64,000 nucleotides of DNA from a bacterium (GCA_021780905.1 JAJXXW010000080.1:79524-143523), one strand, 5' to 3'. Shown: positions 19,052 through 28,380, counted from the first letter of the stretch. A program made the numbers and translations. Notes: generated from the letters alone by a model not told the origin.

Positions 19052-20818
19052 TCACTTCGCCGGATACCGCCAGACCCAGTCGCCCTGGGAAATGTCTGGC
19101 ACGTTGCCGCCTTTCTGGTTGACCACCACGCCGCCGTCATCCGTTTCATTCCAGCCGACGGAATACAAAACAAATTGTCCGTCCGCCGTGCGCCGGTATT
19201 TCAGCGGCCCGCCGCCGATGACATCGTGCGGCACCTTGGCGATGAACTGCGGCGCGAGCGCGTCCAGCGATTCGGGAAATTCCCCGTGCGCCAGCCGGTA
19301 ACGCTCCAGCGCGATGGTCGTGCGCGCCAAGTCCACGGAAGCCTGGCCGTAGGCGAATTTTTTCACGGCGTTGCCCAGCGCCGGCAACATCACCCGTTCG
19401 CAAAAGTTAATGGGCGTTGCCCCCTTTTTCATTTCAGCTTCAAACGCTTTTTCAGCGCGGCGGACGCCGGCGGGAGAAGCCGTGCCTTGAACATCATCCG
19501 CCGTTGGGAGGTAAAACGCCACCGTTATCCGGGCGAGCCGAAGCCGGATTTGATCAAACCAACCGGCCGGAATCAAATGGGTGAGGATTTTGACCGGCAA
19601 CGGCGGGTGGAAATTTTGCGTCTCGGTTTCCCCACCAAACATTCCGAGAACATTCGGGATTTGTTCTGGATGTCTCCGCAGGTAATCAATAATGCCGCTC
19701 CACGCTCCCATTTCGCCGCGCATGGACAGCTTGTAATCCGCCAAGAAATCCAGCTTCGCCAGTTCCGCGTCGAGCGCGACCAACTGCGCGTCCGACCACC
19801 GATGTTCCGCCAGACCTTCATAAATTGGCTGGAGCGTGATCTGCCACATGGCAATCCGCACAAAATGTGAAATCAAAAATGGCTCCGTGCGAATCGCCTC
19901 GGTCAACCGCAGCATCAGATTAACATCCGCCAGCGCCTTTTCCGACTGGCCGTTTTGCAATTCCGCCAGCGCGCGCAGTTGTAGCAATTGGGCAGAACTT
20001 TTCATCGCCGCCAGCTGTGGCAGCAAAATGTTCGCCGGACATTCGGTGTCGTAATTGAGCGGAAAGCGTGAATACGGCAGCAGGCTGGCCTGCCGCAGTT
20101 CTTCCACCGTCGCGTTGTATTTGCCCAGCACTTGCAGGACATCGTGAGCCGGTGAAGACGATGGAATCGGAACGGTGAACAAGTTTGTCTTCGTGGCGAA
20201 AAGTTCCAGCCGCAATTTCAAATCGGTCATCTTGCTCTCAGCCCAATTGCCCGCGCCGGCGGTGCGATAGCCGTAGTCATCGCCAAGGTCAAATTCAAGC
20301 CGGTTCACGACATTGGTATTGTAAGGCTTCACGCGATTCCCGTTCTTATTCAGCATCGCGGCGTAACAACTGGCCACCACCGGAGCCATCGCGAAGTTCT
20401 GTTCGTCCGGCACGGGCGGTGGCACGACGTTGACAAAATCAAAATGTTCGCCCTTGGCCTCCCATTTGTGCTTGAACTGGTTCCAAGCGTGCCAGCCGCG
20501 CCAGTCTTCCTCCGCGTAAAACAACGCAATCAACGTGGCCAAACACGCCAGCGCAAAAAGTCCCCGCCGCCAGTGCTTCCAAAACAGCCAGCGGATGAAA
20601 CTCACAAAGCTCGCAAGCAAAAAGATTATTGTCACCGCAACCCCGACAACCACAAACAGCCGCAATTCGTCACCCGACCTGGCTATGGGCGTTCTCATGG
20701 CAATCAACCAAATCAACAAGATGACTGCCAGCGCGACCATCAGAATCAGCCACCCCAGCAAAAGGCCGCGCCAGCCGGTCAACGATTTCTTCCAGATGCC
20801 TTTCGGTTTTTCGTCCAT
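19052..20818 (-). CDS. membrane protein of unknown function
   Basis: A 588-residue protein with three N-terminal membrane helices near residues 17-42, 52-76 and 85-102, followed by a long soluble region. The soluble part has leucine-rich helical segments (QLLQLRALAELQNGQSEKALADVNLML, repeat-like) and ends with a PEP/DUF-like domain (YRLAHGEFPESLDALAPQ, then GGPLKYRRTADGQFVLYSVGWN), a motif common in Planctomycetes and Verrucomicrobia proteins of unknown role. It is probably anchored in the inner membrane. It lies 34 bases upstream of the nuclease gene on the same strand. Confidence 0.6.
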   Translation of the reverse strand: MDEKPKGIWKKSLTGWRGLLLGWLILMVALAVILLIWLIAMRTPIARSGDELRLFVVVGVAVTIIFLLASFVSFIRWLFWKHWRRGLFALACLATLIALFYAEEDWRGWHAWNQFKHKWEAKGEHFDFVNVVPPPVPDEQNFAMAPVVASCYAAMLNKNGNRVKPYNTNVVNRLEFDLGDDYGYRTAGAGNWAESKMTDLKLRLELFATKTNLFTVPIPSSSPAHDVLQVLGKYNATVEELRQASLLPYSRFPLNYDTECPANILLPQLAAMKSSAQLLQLRALAELQNGQSEKALADVNLMLRLTEAIRTEPFLISHFVRIAMWQITLQPIYEGLAEHRWSDAQLVALDAELAKLDFLADYKLSMRGEMGAWSGIIDYLRRHPEQIPNVLGMFGGETETQNFHPPLPVKILTHLIPAGWFDQIRLRLARITVAFYLPTADDVQGTASPAGVRRAEKAFEAEMKKGATPINFCERVMLPALGNAVKKFAYGQASVDLARTTIALERYRLAHGEFPESLDALAPQFIAKVPHDVIGGGPLKYRRTADGQFVLYSVGWNETDDGGVVVNQKGGNVPDISQGDWVWRYPAK

Positions 20819-20908
20819 AAATTCTTTTTTTTGTAGGAGCCGAGGTGACGAGGCTCTAACTTTTCTTTGCTTTCAATTTGAGACTCCTCACGTCGTCTCC
20901 TGCATTTT

Positions 20909-21337
20909 TTATCCCACCAAAATCTCCGCCCGCTCGCCGCGTGGCCGGGGTGTAAAATTTCTTGGCCGGTCGGCATCCCGCGTCTCGCGGGGGCCGATGA
21001 GTTCAGCCAGCATCAACTGTTGCTTCCTCAGTTCCACGATCACCTCCGGCGATGGCGGCGAAGATTTTTCCGCCAGCCTCGGCGACGGGTCGCGCAGGGA
21101 AAAATTCACCGCGAAAATAAAAATCCAGACCGCCGCCAGCCCGGCCCACGCCGTGGGATGCGGCCAGAAGAAAGTTGAGAGTTGATGGTTGAGAGCTGAG
21201 AGCCAGCCGGAGCGCGTGACGGATGACGGGAGACAAACCGGTTGCGTGTCGCGCGCCGTTGCCAAAATTTCTCCGCGCCACGCGGCAGGAATTTCCCGCA
21301 GTGGCTGGCGGCTCAGGCGGTCTTCAAACTGTTTCAT
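20909..21337 (-). CDS. possible anti-sigma factor, single-pass membrane protein
   Basis: A 142-residue protein with one membrane helix near residues 55-75 (TAWAGLAAVWIFIFAVNF) flanked by a short N-terminal cytoplasmic part (MKQFEDRLSRQPLREIP). It overlaps or abuts the end of the ECF sigma gene; an upstream ATG at 21352 would start inside that gene's last codons. Position and topology are what a membrane anti-sigma factor would have, but no zinc or ASD motif is seen, so the role is inferred from context. A tract of four GTTGAGA-like heptamers (21174-21201) falls in the coding sequence just before the helix. Confidence 0.5.
   Translation of the reverse strand: MKQFEDRLSRQPLREIPAAWRGEILATARDTQPVCLPSSVTRSGWLSALNHQLSTFFWPHPTAWAGLAAVWIFIFAVNFSLRDPSPRLAEKSSPPSPEVIVELRKQQLMLAELIGPRETRDADRPRNFTPRPRGERAEILVG
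21174..21201. repeat. 28-base tract of four heptamers in a coding sequence
   Basis: Four consecutive 7-base units, GTTGAGA GTTGATG GTTGAGA GCTGAGA (plus-strand reading), lie inside the putative anti-sigma gene. It has the same unit length and copy number as the tracts in recG and purL. Confidence 0.75.
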
Positions 21338-21348
21338 GTCATCATTCA

Positions 21349-21876
21349 TCATTCGGCCTGCTTCATTTCTTCATAGAGTGGACGCAACTGGTCGCGCAAT
21401 TTGTCTAAGCCGTAGCGATACCGGCTGGCGGCGGTGTTTGGCGGGATGTCCAGCGCGGCGGCGATTTCCTCGAATGTCAGGCCGCCCCACAGTTTCAAAT
21501 GCACGACGGCGCGCTGTTCCGCCGGCAGTTCGCCGAGCGCGGCGGAAAGTTCGGCGCGGAAAAGTTTTTCATCCGGGTCGCTGGCCGGCGCGAAGGGTGA
21601 AACGATTTCCGCTGCGAAATTTTCCTTTGTCCGCTCGCGCGTGCCGCGCCGGCGCATCAGGTCAATCGCCGCATTGTGCGCGAGGCGGATGAGAAAGGCG
21701 CGTTCCTCGCGGACGCCGGCGAGCAGCGTCGCGTCGCGCGCGAGCTTGACGAAGACTTCCTGAAGCAGATCGCGCGTGTCCGCCTCGGCGCGCGTGAGGT
21801 TCAGCAGGAAGGCGAACAGGGCCGGTGCGTGGGCGTCGTAGAGCCGTTCGATTTCCGGGCGGGCGGGCATTTTCAT
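21349..21876 (-). CDS. ECF-type RNA polymerase sigma factor
   Basis: A 175-residue protein with the two sigma-70 regions. Region 2 is near residues 8-75 (LYDAHAPALFAFLLNLT, DLLQEVFVKLA, AFLIRLAHNAAIDLMRRR). Region 4 is near 115-165 (LPAEQRAVVHLKLWGGLTFEEIA, a helix-turn-helix). It has no region 1 or 3, as in extracytoplasmic-function sigma factors. The gene immediately downstream encodes a single-pass membrane protein that may be its anti-sigma. Its regulon cannot be told. Confidence 0.85.
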   Translation of the reverse strand: MKMPARPEIERLYDAHAPALFAFLLNLTRAEADTRDLLQEVFVKLARDATLLAGVREERAFLIRLAHNAAIDLMRRRGTRERTKENFAAEIVSPFAPASDPDEKLFRAELSAALGELPAEQRAVVHLKLWGGLTFEEIAAALDIPPNTAASRYRYGLDKLRDQLRPLYEEMKQAE

Positions 21877-21968
21877 AATGACGCGCCTGCCGCCGGGATT
21901 TGTCTAGCCGGAAATGATTTTCATGCCGCGCCGGCTGGCGGCGGCATGAAGGCATGACTCCCTCCCTT

Positions 21969-22340
21969 TTACCGGGCCGAAATCACTTCCGCAGTTTGTA
22001 ACAGCACCGGGCCGAGCAGGCCCGACACCAGCAGCGGCGAATTTTTTGTCCAGTGATGCCATGTCGTGAACGTCAGCCGGCCGGTGGGGCTGGGCTTGCC
22101 GTCGAGCAGCCATTGCGGCCATGCCTTGATGACATCACCATTCCATTCGCAGTCCGGCGGCAATTGTTCGTCGCCGATGCGCCGGTTCGGCCAGAGGTTG
22201 GTGATCTTGATGCGCAGATGGTTCACGCCCGGTTTCGCGGCGGCGGTGACGTTCACGCGGAACGGCGGCTTCCACAACACACCGAAATCCTGGCCGTTCA
22301 GGGAAACCTCGGCGAAATGCTTCACGGGGTAGTTCCAGAC
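21969..22340 (-). pseudogene. C-terminal fragment of a glycoside hydrolase
   Basis: About 120 codons encoding a beta-sandwich with HFAEVSLNGQDFGVLWKPPF, RIKITNLWPNRRIGDEQLPP and LTFTTWHHWTKNSPLLVSG. These motifs mark the C-terminal galactose-binding-like domain of large GH2/GH78/GH106-type hydrolases, where the LNGxxxGVxW motif is typical. No catalytic domain precedes it: the frame begins abruptly at the ACTAGT near 22340. This is a broken remnant of an about 1000-residue enzyme, not a complete gene. Confidence 0.65.
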
Positions 22341-22386
22341 TAGTCAAGCGGGTTGGTTTTGAACTCGTTTAGTAGTTTGTTTTCCG

Positions 22387-23286
22387 TTAAAACCGCGTGA
22401 GCTTTTCCAGCTCCTTCACGCGCTGCTCGATGGCCTTGCGCGTAGCCTTGGTCGTGGCGTTCAGGCCGAAGCCTTCGCAACAGAACGACGCGGTGACGCT
22501 GCCATAAACCATCGCGCGGCGGATGTTTTTATCCACCGGGCCGCGCGCACTGGCGAGATAACCCATCAGGCCGCCGACGAACGAATCGCCCGCACCGGTC
22601 GGGTCTTCGACCGTGTGCAGCGGATATGCGGGACAGATGAAAATGCCTTTGGGGCCGGACAGCACGGAGCCGTGCGACCCTTTTTTGATGATGACATATT
22701 CCGGGCCAAGCGCGTGGATTTTTTTCAGCGCGCGGAACAGGTTGTCTTCCTGCGTGAGCAGTTCCGCCTCGCTGTCGTTCAGCACAAAGCCGTCCACGCG
22801 CTGGAGCAACTTGAGCAACTCCGGCAAGGCGATGTTGATCCACAAATCCATCGAGTCGGCGACGACGAATTTCGGCTTGTGCATCTGGTCAAGCACGGAA
22901 ATCTGCAATGCCGGCGAGATGTTGCCGAGCAGCACGAAGGGCGCGGCGCGGTAGGCGTCCGGCAGTTTCGGCTGGAACGTCTCGATGACGCCGAGTTCCG
23001 TCGCGAGGGTTCGGCGGTTGTTCATGTTCACCTCGTATTCGCCGGACCAGTGAAAGGTTTTGCCGGGCAAAATCTGCAGGCCGGCGAGGTCAATGTTGTG
23101 CTTTTGGTAAAGCTGGATGTATTTTGGCGGAAAATCCTCGCCGACGCCGCCGACGAGTTTCACGCTCGAAAAGAAACTGGCTGCAACCGCCGCGTGGCTG
23201 GCGGAGCCGCCCAGCAGGCGAGGGTTTTCCTTGGTGGGGGTTTTAATGGAATCCAGTGCGGTGGTGCCGGCGATGAGGACGCTCAT
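22387..23286 (-). CDS. PfkB-family sugar or nucleoside kinase
   Basis: A 299-residue ATP-dependent kinase of the ribokinase superfamily. The N-terminus MSVLIAGTTALDSIKT with GGSASHAAVAAS forms the substrate-binding edge, and the C-terminal signature DPTGAGDSFVGGLMGY holds the catalytic Asp and the anion hole. VLNDSEAELLT fits the middle of the fold. Substrate cannot be assigned from sequence alone; some related proteins act on inosine, guanosine or sugars. No operon partner is obvious; the VOC gene is on the same strand about 90 bases upstream. Confidence 0.85.
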   Translation of the reverse strand: MSVLIAGTTALDSIKTPTKENPRLLGGSASHAAVAASFFSSVKLVGGVGEDFPPKYIQLYQKHNIDLAGLQILPGKTFHWSGEYEVNMNNRRTLATELGVIETFQPKLPDAYRAAPFVLLGNISPALQISVLDQMHKPKFVVADSMDLWINIALPELLKLLQRVDGFVLNDSEAELLTQEDNLFRALKKIHALGPEYVIIKKGSHGSVLSGPKGIFICPAYPLHTVEDPTGAGDSFVGGLMGYLASARGPVDKNIRRAMVYGSVTASFCCEGFGLNATTKATRKAIEQRVKELEKLTRF

Positions 23287-23373
23287 GTTTGAATTTTAGG
23301 TTTTGAATGTTTCATTTTTGGTTGCCACGGCGCGCTGCGGGTGCCGGCGACGGTCACCGGCCAGCGCGGCGGA

Positions 23374-23754
23374 TTATTTCTTTTGGATCAGTTCGATTTC
23401 GTAGCCCTCTGGCGCGTCGATGAAGGCAAAGGTTGTGCCGGTGGAACTGGTGGTCGGGCCGTCGGAATATTTCAAGCCGTGCGCGGCCAGATGCTTTTCA
23501 AAATCGGCCAGACTATCCACCTCAAAGGCGAGGTGCGTCAGGTCGGGCTGGCATTGGACGGGTTCGCTGCCGGGAAAATGGCACAGCTCAATCAATTCCT
23601 CGCTGCCGGCGGCTTGCAGAAAAACCAGCTCCGAACCGCGCGGCGATTTGTGACGCTTCACCTCGGCCAGGCCGAGAATGTCGCGGTAAAATTTCACCGT
23701 GCGTTCGAGATCGTTGACGCGGTAACGGGTGTGCAGGAGTTTGCCGACTTTCAT
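23374..23754 (-). CDS. VOC-family protein, probable lactoylglutathione lyase
   Basis: A 126-residue single-domain protein with the four expected metal ligands: His in LLHTRYRVNDLERTV, Glu in SEELIELCHF, His in DLTHLAFEVDSL and Glu in GYEIELIQKK. These match glyoxalase I, which converts the methylglyoxal-glutathione adduct to lactoylglutathione. The start is placed at the second ATG (23754), where the family usually begins. Other vicinal oxygen chelate enzymes share the fold, so the substrate is probable, not certain. Confidence 0.75.
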   Translation of the reverse strand: MKVGKLLHTRYRVNDLERTVKFYRDILGLAEVKRHKSPRGSELVFLQAAGSEELIELCHFPGSEPVQCQPDLTHLAFEVDSLADFEKHLAAHGLKYSDGPTTSSTGTTFAFIDAPEGYEIELIQKK

Positions 23755-23938
23755 GGGCAAAGTTTATCGTGAATCCTTGCCGGCGCAAACGCAGAAAGTG
23801 GACAAATGCGGTCGAGCGAAGAACGCGAAGCCGGACGGAGGCGGAAATTCCTTGGCTGCCGTCGGTTTCTTCGCGCGATGCTTTTACCGTCCGCAGTTTT
23901 TCATTTCCCGTCGCATCAATCTGCGGCATGATGCTTTC

Positions 23939-24439
23939 ATGGGTAAACGACGCGAAGCGCGCGAACGCGCGGTGCAGTTTCTATTTCAGCACGACCTGAA
24001 TCCGCCAGAGAATCTGGAACTGGAGTTGGCGACGTTCTGGAATTCCCAGCGCGCCGCCGCGTTGGAGGAAGAAAAAGGCCCGGCCAAATGGGGCGAAGTC
24101 ACCGAGCTGCCGCCGCCCACCGTCGAGGAGGCCGAACTGCGGCTGTTCGCCGAACCGCTCATTCGCGGCACGCTGGAACACCGCGCCGCGATTGACGAGA
24201 AAATAAAAAGCCACGCGAGAAATTGGGATTTTCACCGGATCGCCGCCGTGGACCGCAACATCATGCGGCTGGCTATCTACGAAATGCTGCATCGGCAGGA
24301 CATCCCGCCGGTGGTGAGCATCAACGAAGCGGTGGACATCGCCAAAAAATTTTCCACCGAGGACAGCGGCAAGTTTGTGAACGGCATCCTCGACAAGATC
24401 CGCAGTGAAATTCTGCGCCCGGCGCGCGATGTGAAATGA
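23939..24439 (+). CDS. nusB: transcription antitermination factor NusB
   Basis: A 166-residue protein starting MGKRREARERAVQFLFQHDL. The C-terminal half carries the NusB motifs NWDFHRIAAVDRNIMRLAIYE, VSINEAVDIAKKFSTEDS and KFVNGILDKI. It binds boxA RNA with NusE (S10) and acts in rRNA antitermination. The frame is open to 23729, but the extra residues overlap the divergent VOC gene and lack NusB features. It overlaps the PHP gene by 4 bases. Confidence 0.95.
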   Translation: MGKRREARERAVQFLFQHDLNPPENLELELATFWNSQRAAALEEEKGPAKWGEVTELPPPTVEEAELRLFAEPLIRGTLEHRAAIDEKIKSHARNWDFHRIAAVDRNIMRLAIYEMLHRQDIPPVVSINEAVDIAKKFSTEDSGKFVNGILDKIRSEILRPARDVK

Positions 24440-25266
24440 AATTCGCGGATTTACATCTGCACACGCAGTTTTCCGACGGCACGTTCACGCCGGAGGATCT
24501 GGTGGTGCGGGCACAGAACGCCGGACTCGCGTGCGTCGCGCTGACCGACCATGATTCGGTCGAGGGTTGCGAACGCGCGGCCGCAGCGTGCGCCAAGGTG
24601 AGGATGGAATTCATCGCCGGAGCGGAACTCACGGCGGAACACGACGACACCGAAGTCCACGTCCTGGGTTATTTTCTCGACACGAAAAACGCGGTGCTGC
24701 TCGAGCGCATTGGAAAATTTCAAGCGGTGCGGCAAAATCGCATCCGCGAAATGTGCGCGGCGCTCAATCAGCTCGGCGTTCCACTGCAGGCCGAATCCGT
24801 GTTTGCGCTGGCCAATTGCAAGTCGCCCGGCCGGCCGCACGTCGCCCGCGCGCTGGTGCGGGAAAAACTCATTGGCAACCTCGACGAGGCCTTTGAAAAA
24901 TATCTTAAGAAAGGCCGGCCCGCCTGGGTGCCCAAGACCAAGATGTCCGCGCTCGAAGGCGTCGAGCTGATTCATCAGGCCGGCGGCCTGGCGGTGATGG
25001 CGCATCCGGGCTTGAACCGCACCGACGACATCATTCCCGACCTCGTGGACGCCGGCCTGGACGGCATCGAATGTTTTCACACCAAGCACTCCACGGTGAT
25101 GGCCGAGCGTTATTTGGAAATGGCCGAGAAATACCACCTGCTCGTCACCGGCGGCAGCGACTGCCACGGCTTCAGCAAAAAGCAGCCGCTGATCGGCACG
25201 GTCAAGCTGCCTTACGAACACGTCGAACGGCTCAAGGCGAAACACGTTGAACGGTTAAATCGTTAA
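24436..25266 (+). CDS. PHP-domain phosphoesterase, RNase AM/YciV-like
   Basis: A 276-residue protein with the PHP metal motifs: DLHLHTQFSDGT at the N-terminus, LTDHDSVEG, EVHVLGYFLD and, near the end, VTGGSDCHG. These ligands bind a trinuclear metal site. Close relatives (YciV/TrpH) are 5'-3' exonucleases on RNA or 3',5'-nucleoside bisphosphate phosphatases, so RNA turnover is the likely role. It is coupled to nusB by a 4-base overlap and is followed by ftsY. The last codons and the region after them contain loosely heptad TTAAATCG-like sequence. Confidence 0.85.
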   Translation: MKFADLHLHTQFSDGTFTPEDLVVRAQNAGLACVALTDHDSVEGCERAAAACAKVRMEFIAGAELTAEHDDTEVHVLGYFLDTKNAVLLERIGKFQAVRQNRIREMCAALNQLGVPLQAESVFALANCKSPGRPHVARALVREKLIGNLDEAFEKYLKKGRPAWVPKTKMSALEGVELIHQAGGLAVMAHPGLNRTDDIIPDLVDAGLDGIECFHTKHSTVMAERYLEMAEKYHLLVTGGSDCHGFSKKQPLIGTVKLPYEHVERLKAKHVERLNR

Positions 25267-25330
25267 ATGGCGCAATCGGAACCGCCGACTATTCCACGAT
25301 CTCACGATTAACATTTTAATCATTCAACGA

Positions 25331-26242
25331 ATGAACTTGTTCGCCAAATTCAAAGCCGGCCTCACCAAGACGCACGCCAAGCTCACGCACGAAATCAAGC
25401 GCATCGTCACGCGCTCGCCCAGACTCACCGTCGAGTCGCTGGAAGAAATCGAGCACGCGCTGCTGGCCGCCGACCTCGGCCTGGCCATGACCTCGCAAAT
25501 TGTCGCGGCGGTCAAGCTGGCTTACGAAACGCAAGGCGCGGCGGGTCTGGATTATCTCACCATCGCGCGGGCGGAAATCGAAAAAAGCCTTTCCAACAAC
25601 AAGCCGGATTTGATCACAGCCGCGCACGGCACCACCGTGGTTTCCATCGTCGGCGTCAATGGCACGGGCAAGACCACCACGAGCGCGAAGTTGGCCCATT
25701 ATTTTCAGGCGCGGAAAAAATCCGTGCTGCTTGCCGCGTGCGACACGTTTCGCGCGGCGGCCATTGAGCAATTGAAACTTTGGGGCGCGCGATTGAAGAT
25801 TGAAGTCATCGCCAGCGGCTACGGCGCGGACGCGGCGTCCGTGGCACACGACGCCGTGACCGCCGCGCAGGCGCGCAAGGCGGATTACCTGTTCATTGAC
25901 ACCGCCGGACGCTTGCACACGAAGCACAACTTAATGCAGGAGTTGCAGAAGCTGCACCGCGTCATCGGCAAGCAGCTCGCCGGCGCACCGCATGAAGTGT
26001 TGCTTGTCCTCGACGGCAGCACCGGCATGAACGCGCTGAACCAGGCGCGGGAATTTCACAAGGCCGTGCCGCTCACCGGCCTCATCGTCACCAAGCTCGA
26101 CGGCACCAGCAAAGGCGGCATGGTGGTGGCCATTCACAAGGAGCTCGGCCTGCCCATCAAATTCATCGGCCTCGGCGAACAGCCGGACGACTTGCAGTCT
26201 TTCGACGCGAAACTGTTCGCACAGGCGCTGTTTGAGGAGTGA
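25331..26242 (+). CDS. ftsY: signal recognition particle receptor FtsY
   Basis: A 303-residue SRP GTPase. P-loop GVNGTGKTTTSAKLA, G3 DTAGRLHTKHNLM, G4 TKLDGTSKGG and closing GLGEQPDDLQSFD are all present, with the N-domain helical bundle (residues 1-80) in front. The acidic A domain of E. coli FtsY is absent, as is common outside enterics. It docks ribosomes carrying membrane proteins onto SecYEG. It lies 64 bases after the PHP gene, same strand. Confidence 0.95.
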   Translation: MNLFAKFKAGLTKTHAKLTHEIKRIVTRSPRLTVESLEEIEHALLAADLGLAMTSQIVAAVKLAYETQGAAGLDYLTIARAEIEKSLSNNKPDLITAAHGTTVVSIVGVNGTGKTTTSAKLAHYFQARKKSVLLAACDTFRAAAIEQLKLWGARLKIEVIASGYGADAASVAHDAVTAAQARKADYLFIDTAGRLHTKHNLMQELQKLHRVIGKQLAGAPHEVLLVLDGSTGMNALNQAREFHKAVPLTGLIVTKLDGTSKGGMVVAIHKELGLPIKFIGLGEQPDDLQSFDAKLFAQALFEE

Positions 26243-26302
26243 ATTTTCCGAACGGCACCCGATCGCGGGGGCGGGCGGACACCGGCCAGCGTCTGGGCAT
26301 GT

Positions 26303-28375
26303 TCATCTTAAATTTCCGACCAGCGTTCGGGCCTGCCGGACCAGGTGCAAATCCTCCGCCAGATTGCCAAAGCGGAGCTTCATCGCGCCGCTCTGCTGCT
26401 GGCCCAGCAATTCCCCCGGCCCGCGCAGCTTCAAATCCGCCTCGGCAATCTTGAATCCATCCGTCGTGTCCTCCAGAATTTTCAGCCGCGCCTGCGCCTC
26501 CGGGTGCTGCGCGTCCGAAACGAGGATGCAAAAGCTCTCGTGCGCACCGCGCCCGATGCGTCCGCGCAACTGGTGCAACTGCGCCAGCCCGAAATGCTCC
26601 GCATTCTCGATGAGCATCACCGTCGCGTTTGGCACGTCCACGCCGACCTCGATCAGCGACGTGGCGACGAGCGCCTTTATTTCATTGGCGCGAAACGCCG
26701 CCATCACTTTTTCCTTTTCCGCAGATTTTATTCGCCCGTGCAGCAAACCGGCTTTGAACGGCGTCAAAGCCTTCTGCACATTTTCAAATTCCTTCGTCAC
26801 CGCCTTGATGTCCTTGTCCGTGTCCGCCACCTCGACGCGCGGATAGACGATGTAAGCCTGCCGTCCCGTGGCAATCTTTTCGCGGATGAACTCAAACACC
26901 TTCGGCAATTTCTCCGTCGTCCGCACGAAAGTTTTTATCTGGCCGCGCCCGCCAGGCAGTTCATCAATCGTGGAAACATCCAGGTCGCCGTAAAGCGTCA
27001 AGCCCAGCGTGCGCGGAATCGGCGTGGCCGTCATCACCAGCAGATGCGGATAATTCCCTTTGCGCACCAGCGTTTCGCGCTGCGCCACGCCAAACTTGTG
27101 CTGCTCGTCAATGATCACGAGACCGAGCTTGGGCAGATCAAATCCGCCGGTGAGCAGCGCGTGCGTGCCGATGAAAATAGCCGATGGAAGCTGGGAGAGG
27201 GAAGTCGGGGAACGCCCGGCCTCTGCCCTCTGCCCTCTGCCCTCTGCTTTTTTGCTCCCCGTTTGCAGTTCCACCTGCACGCCCAGCAGTTCAAACCACC
27301 TGGAAAAATTCCGGCAATGCTGTTCCGCCAGGATCTCCGTCGGCGCCATCAGCGCCACGTTGAAACCGCTTTCCAAGGCCATTAACGCGCTGCACGCCGC
27401 CACCGCCGTCTTGCCGGAACCGACATCGCCCTGCAACAGCCGCCGCATCGGATGCCTGCCGCCCATGTCCGCGCGGATTTCCTTGAGCACGTTCGCCTGC
27501 GCGGCGGTGAGCTTGAAACCGAGTTGCGCCAAAAACGGTTTCATCAGCCGGTTGTCGCCGGCGCACGGCAGCGCCGTCGCGTTCGCCTCGAATTTTTTCC
27601 GGCGCGAATGGATTTGGAATTGCAACGTCACGAATTCGTCCAACGCCAGCCGCTGCCGCGCGATTTCCGCGTCCGTCAGTTCCTCGGGGAAATGAATCAT
27701 GCGGACGGCGTTTGCCCGCGCGGGCACATTCAGGTAGGGCGCGCAGTCCTCTGCGCGCCGCCGCGTGATGGCGGAATACGGTGCGCACGGAGTGACGCGC
27801 CCTACCGGCGACTCTTCGATTTGCGCCTCATGCTTTTCCAAGGCCCGCCAGATGAGCGACCGCAGCACGCGCGCCGACAGTCCTTCCGTGAGCGGATGCA
27901 CCGGCACGATGCGGTTGACGTGGATGAATTCATCGTCGCCCGGCTCGACCAGTTCCGTTTCGGGATGGGTGAAGGTGCGCGGCTTTTTGGCGTCGTCCAG
28001 CTTGCCGAAGAGGAGAAACTCGCGCCCGACCGCATACCAGTCCGGCATCCACGGCTGCGCCTGCCACCAGCGGCAATGCAATCGCGCTGAGTCGTCCTCG
28101 AACACGCACTCGAACATCGCCCGCGTGCCCTTTTTGAAGCGCTTGATGCCGGCGGCGATGATGGTGCCGCGCACGGTCGCCGGCTCGTTCAATTTCAAAT
28201 CGCGGATCGGGAGAAATTTTCGCCGGTCTTCGTAACGTCGCGGCTTGTGCAGCAGCAAATCTTCAATCGTAAAAATACCCAGCCGCGCCAGCAGCCGGGC
28301 GCGCTCCTCGCCCACGCCCCACAGCGAAGCCACGGGCGCGGCGAGCGGCGAAACTTGATTTTCCGGCGACGACAT
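26303..28375 (-). CDS. recG: ATP-dependent DNA helicase RecG
   Basis: A 690-residue helicase that remodels stalled replication forks. The N-terminal wedge/OB domain is followed by Walker A LLQGDVGSGKTAVA, DEQH-type box VIIDEQHKFGV, VMTATPIPRTL and the C-terminal QLRGRIGRGAHES. Two repeat-derived inserts interrupt it in frame. One near residues 191-215 (VGRVTPCAPYSAITRRRAED) comes from the inverted-repeat element at 27733-27806. The other, near 376-400 (KAEGRGQRAEAGRSP), comes from the heptamer tract at 27221-27248 and lies where the family normally has a helix before the VGTHAL-type strand. Whether these reduce activity is not known. It converges on ftsY. Confidence 0.95.
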   Translation of the reverse strand: MSSPENQVSPLAAPVASLWGVGEERARLLARLGIFTIEDLLLHKPRRYEDRRKFLPIRDLKLNEPATVRGTIIAAGIKRFKKGTRAMFECVFEDDSARLHCRWWQAQPWMPDWYAVGREFLLFGKLDDAKKPRTFTHPETELVEPGDDEFIHVNRIVPVHPLTEGLSARVLRSLIWRALEKHEAQIEESPVGRVTPCAPYSAITRRRAEDCAPYLNVPARANAVRMIHFPEELTDAEIARQRLALDEFVTLQFQIHSRRKKFEANATALPCAGDNRLMKPFLAQLGFKLTAAQANVLKEIRADMGGRHPMRRLLQGDVGSGKTAVAACSALMALESGFNVALMAPTEILAEQHCRNFSRWFELLGVQVELQTGSKKAEGRGQRAEAGRSPTSLSQLPSAIFIGTHALLTGGFDLPKLGLVIIDEQHKFGVAQRETLVRKGNYPHLLVMTATPIPRTLGLTLYGDLDVSTIDELPGGRGQIKTFVRTTEKLPKVFEFIREKIATGRQAYIVYPRVEVADTDKDIKAVTKEFENVQKALTPFKAGLLHGRIKSAEKEKVMAAFRANEIKALVATSLIEVGVDVPNATVMLIENAEHFGLAQLHQLRGRIGRGAHESFCILVSDAQHPEAQARLKILEDTTDGFKIAEADLKLRGPGELLGQQQSGAMKLRFGNLAEDLHLVRQARTLVGNLR
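27221..27248. repeat. 28-base tract of four heptamers inside recG
   Basis: CTCTGCC at 27221, 27228 and 27235, then CTCTGCT at 27242, with no gaps. Translated on the minus strand it gives KAEGRGQRAEA. It sits between helicase motifs Ia and II, a region that varies in the family. Confidence 0.85.
27733..27806. repeat. 74-base inverted-repeat element inserted in frame in recG
   Basis: Perfect 11-base ends, GGTAGGGCGCG at 27733-27743 and CGCGCCCTACC at 27796-27806. Inside are the hairpin GGCGCGCAG-TCCT-CTGCGCGCC (27738-27759) and CCGCC...GGCGG (27758-27774). The element is read through as part of the helicase protein without stop or frameshift. No transposase-like ORF lies inside. Confidence 0.85.
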
Positions 28376-28380
28376 TGGTC

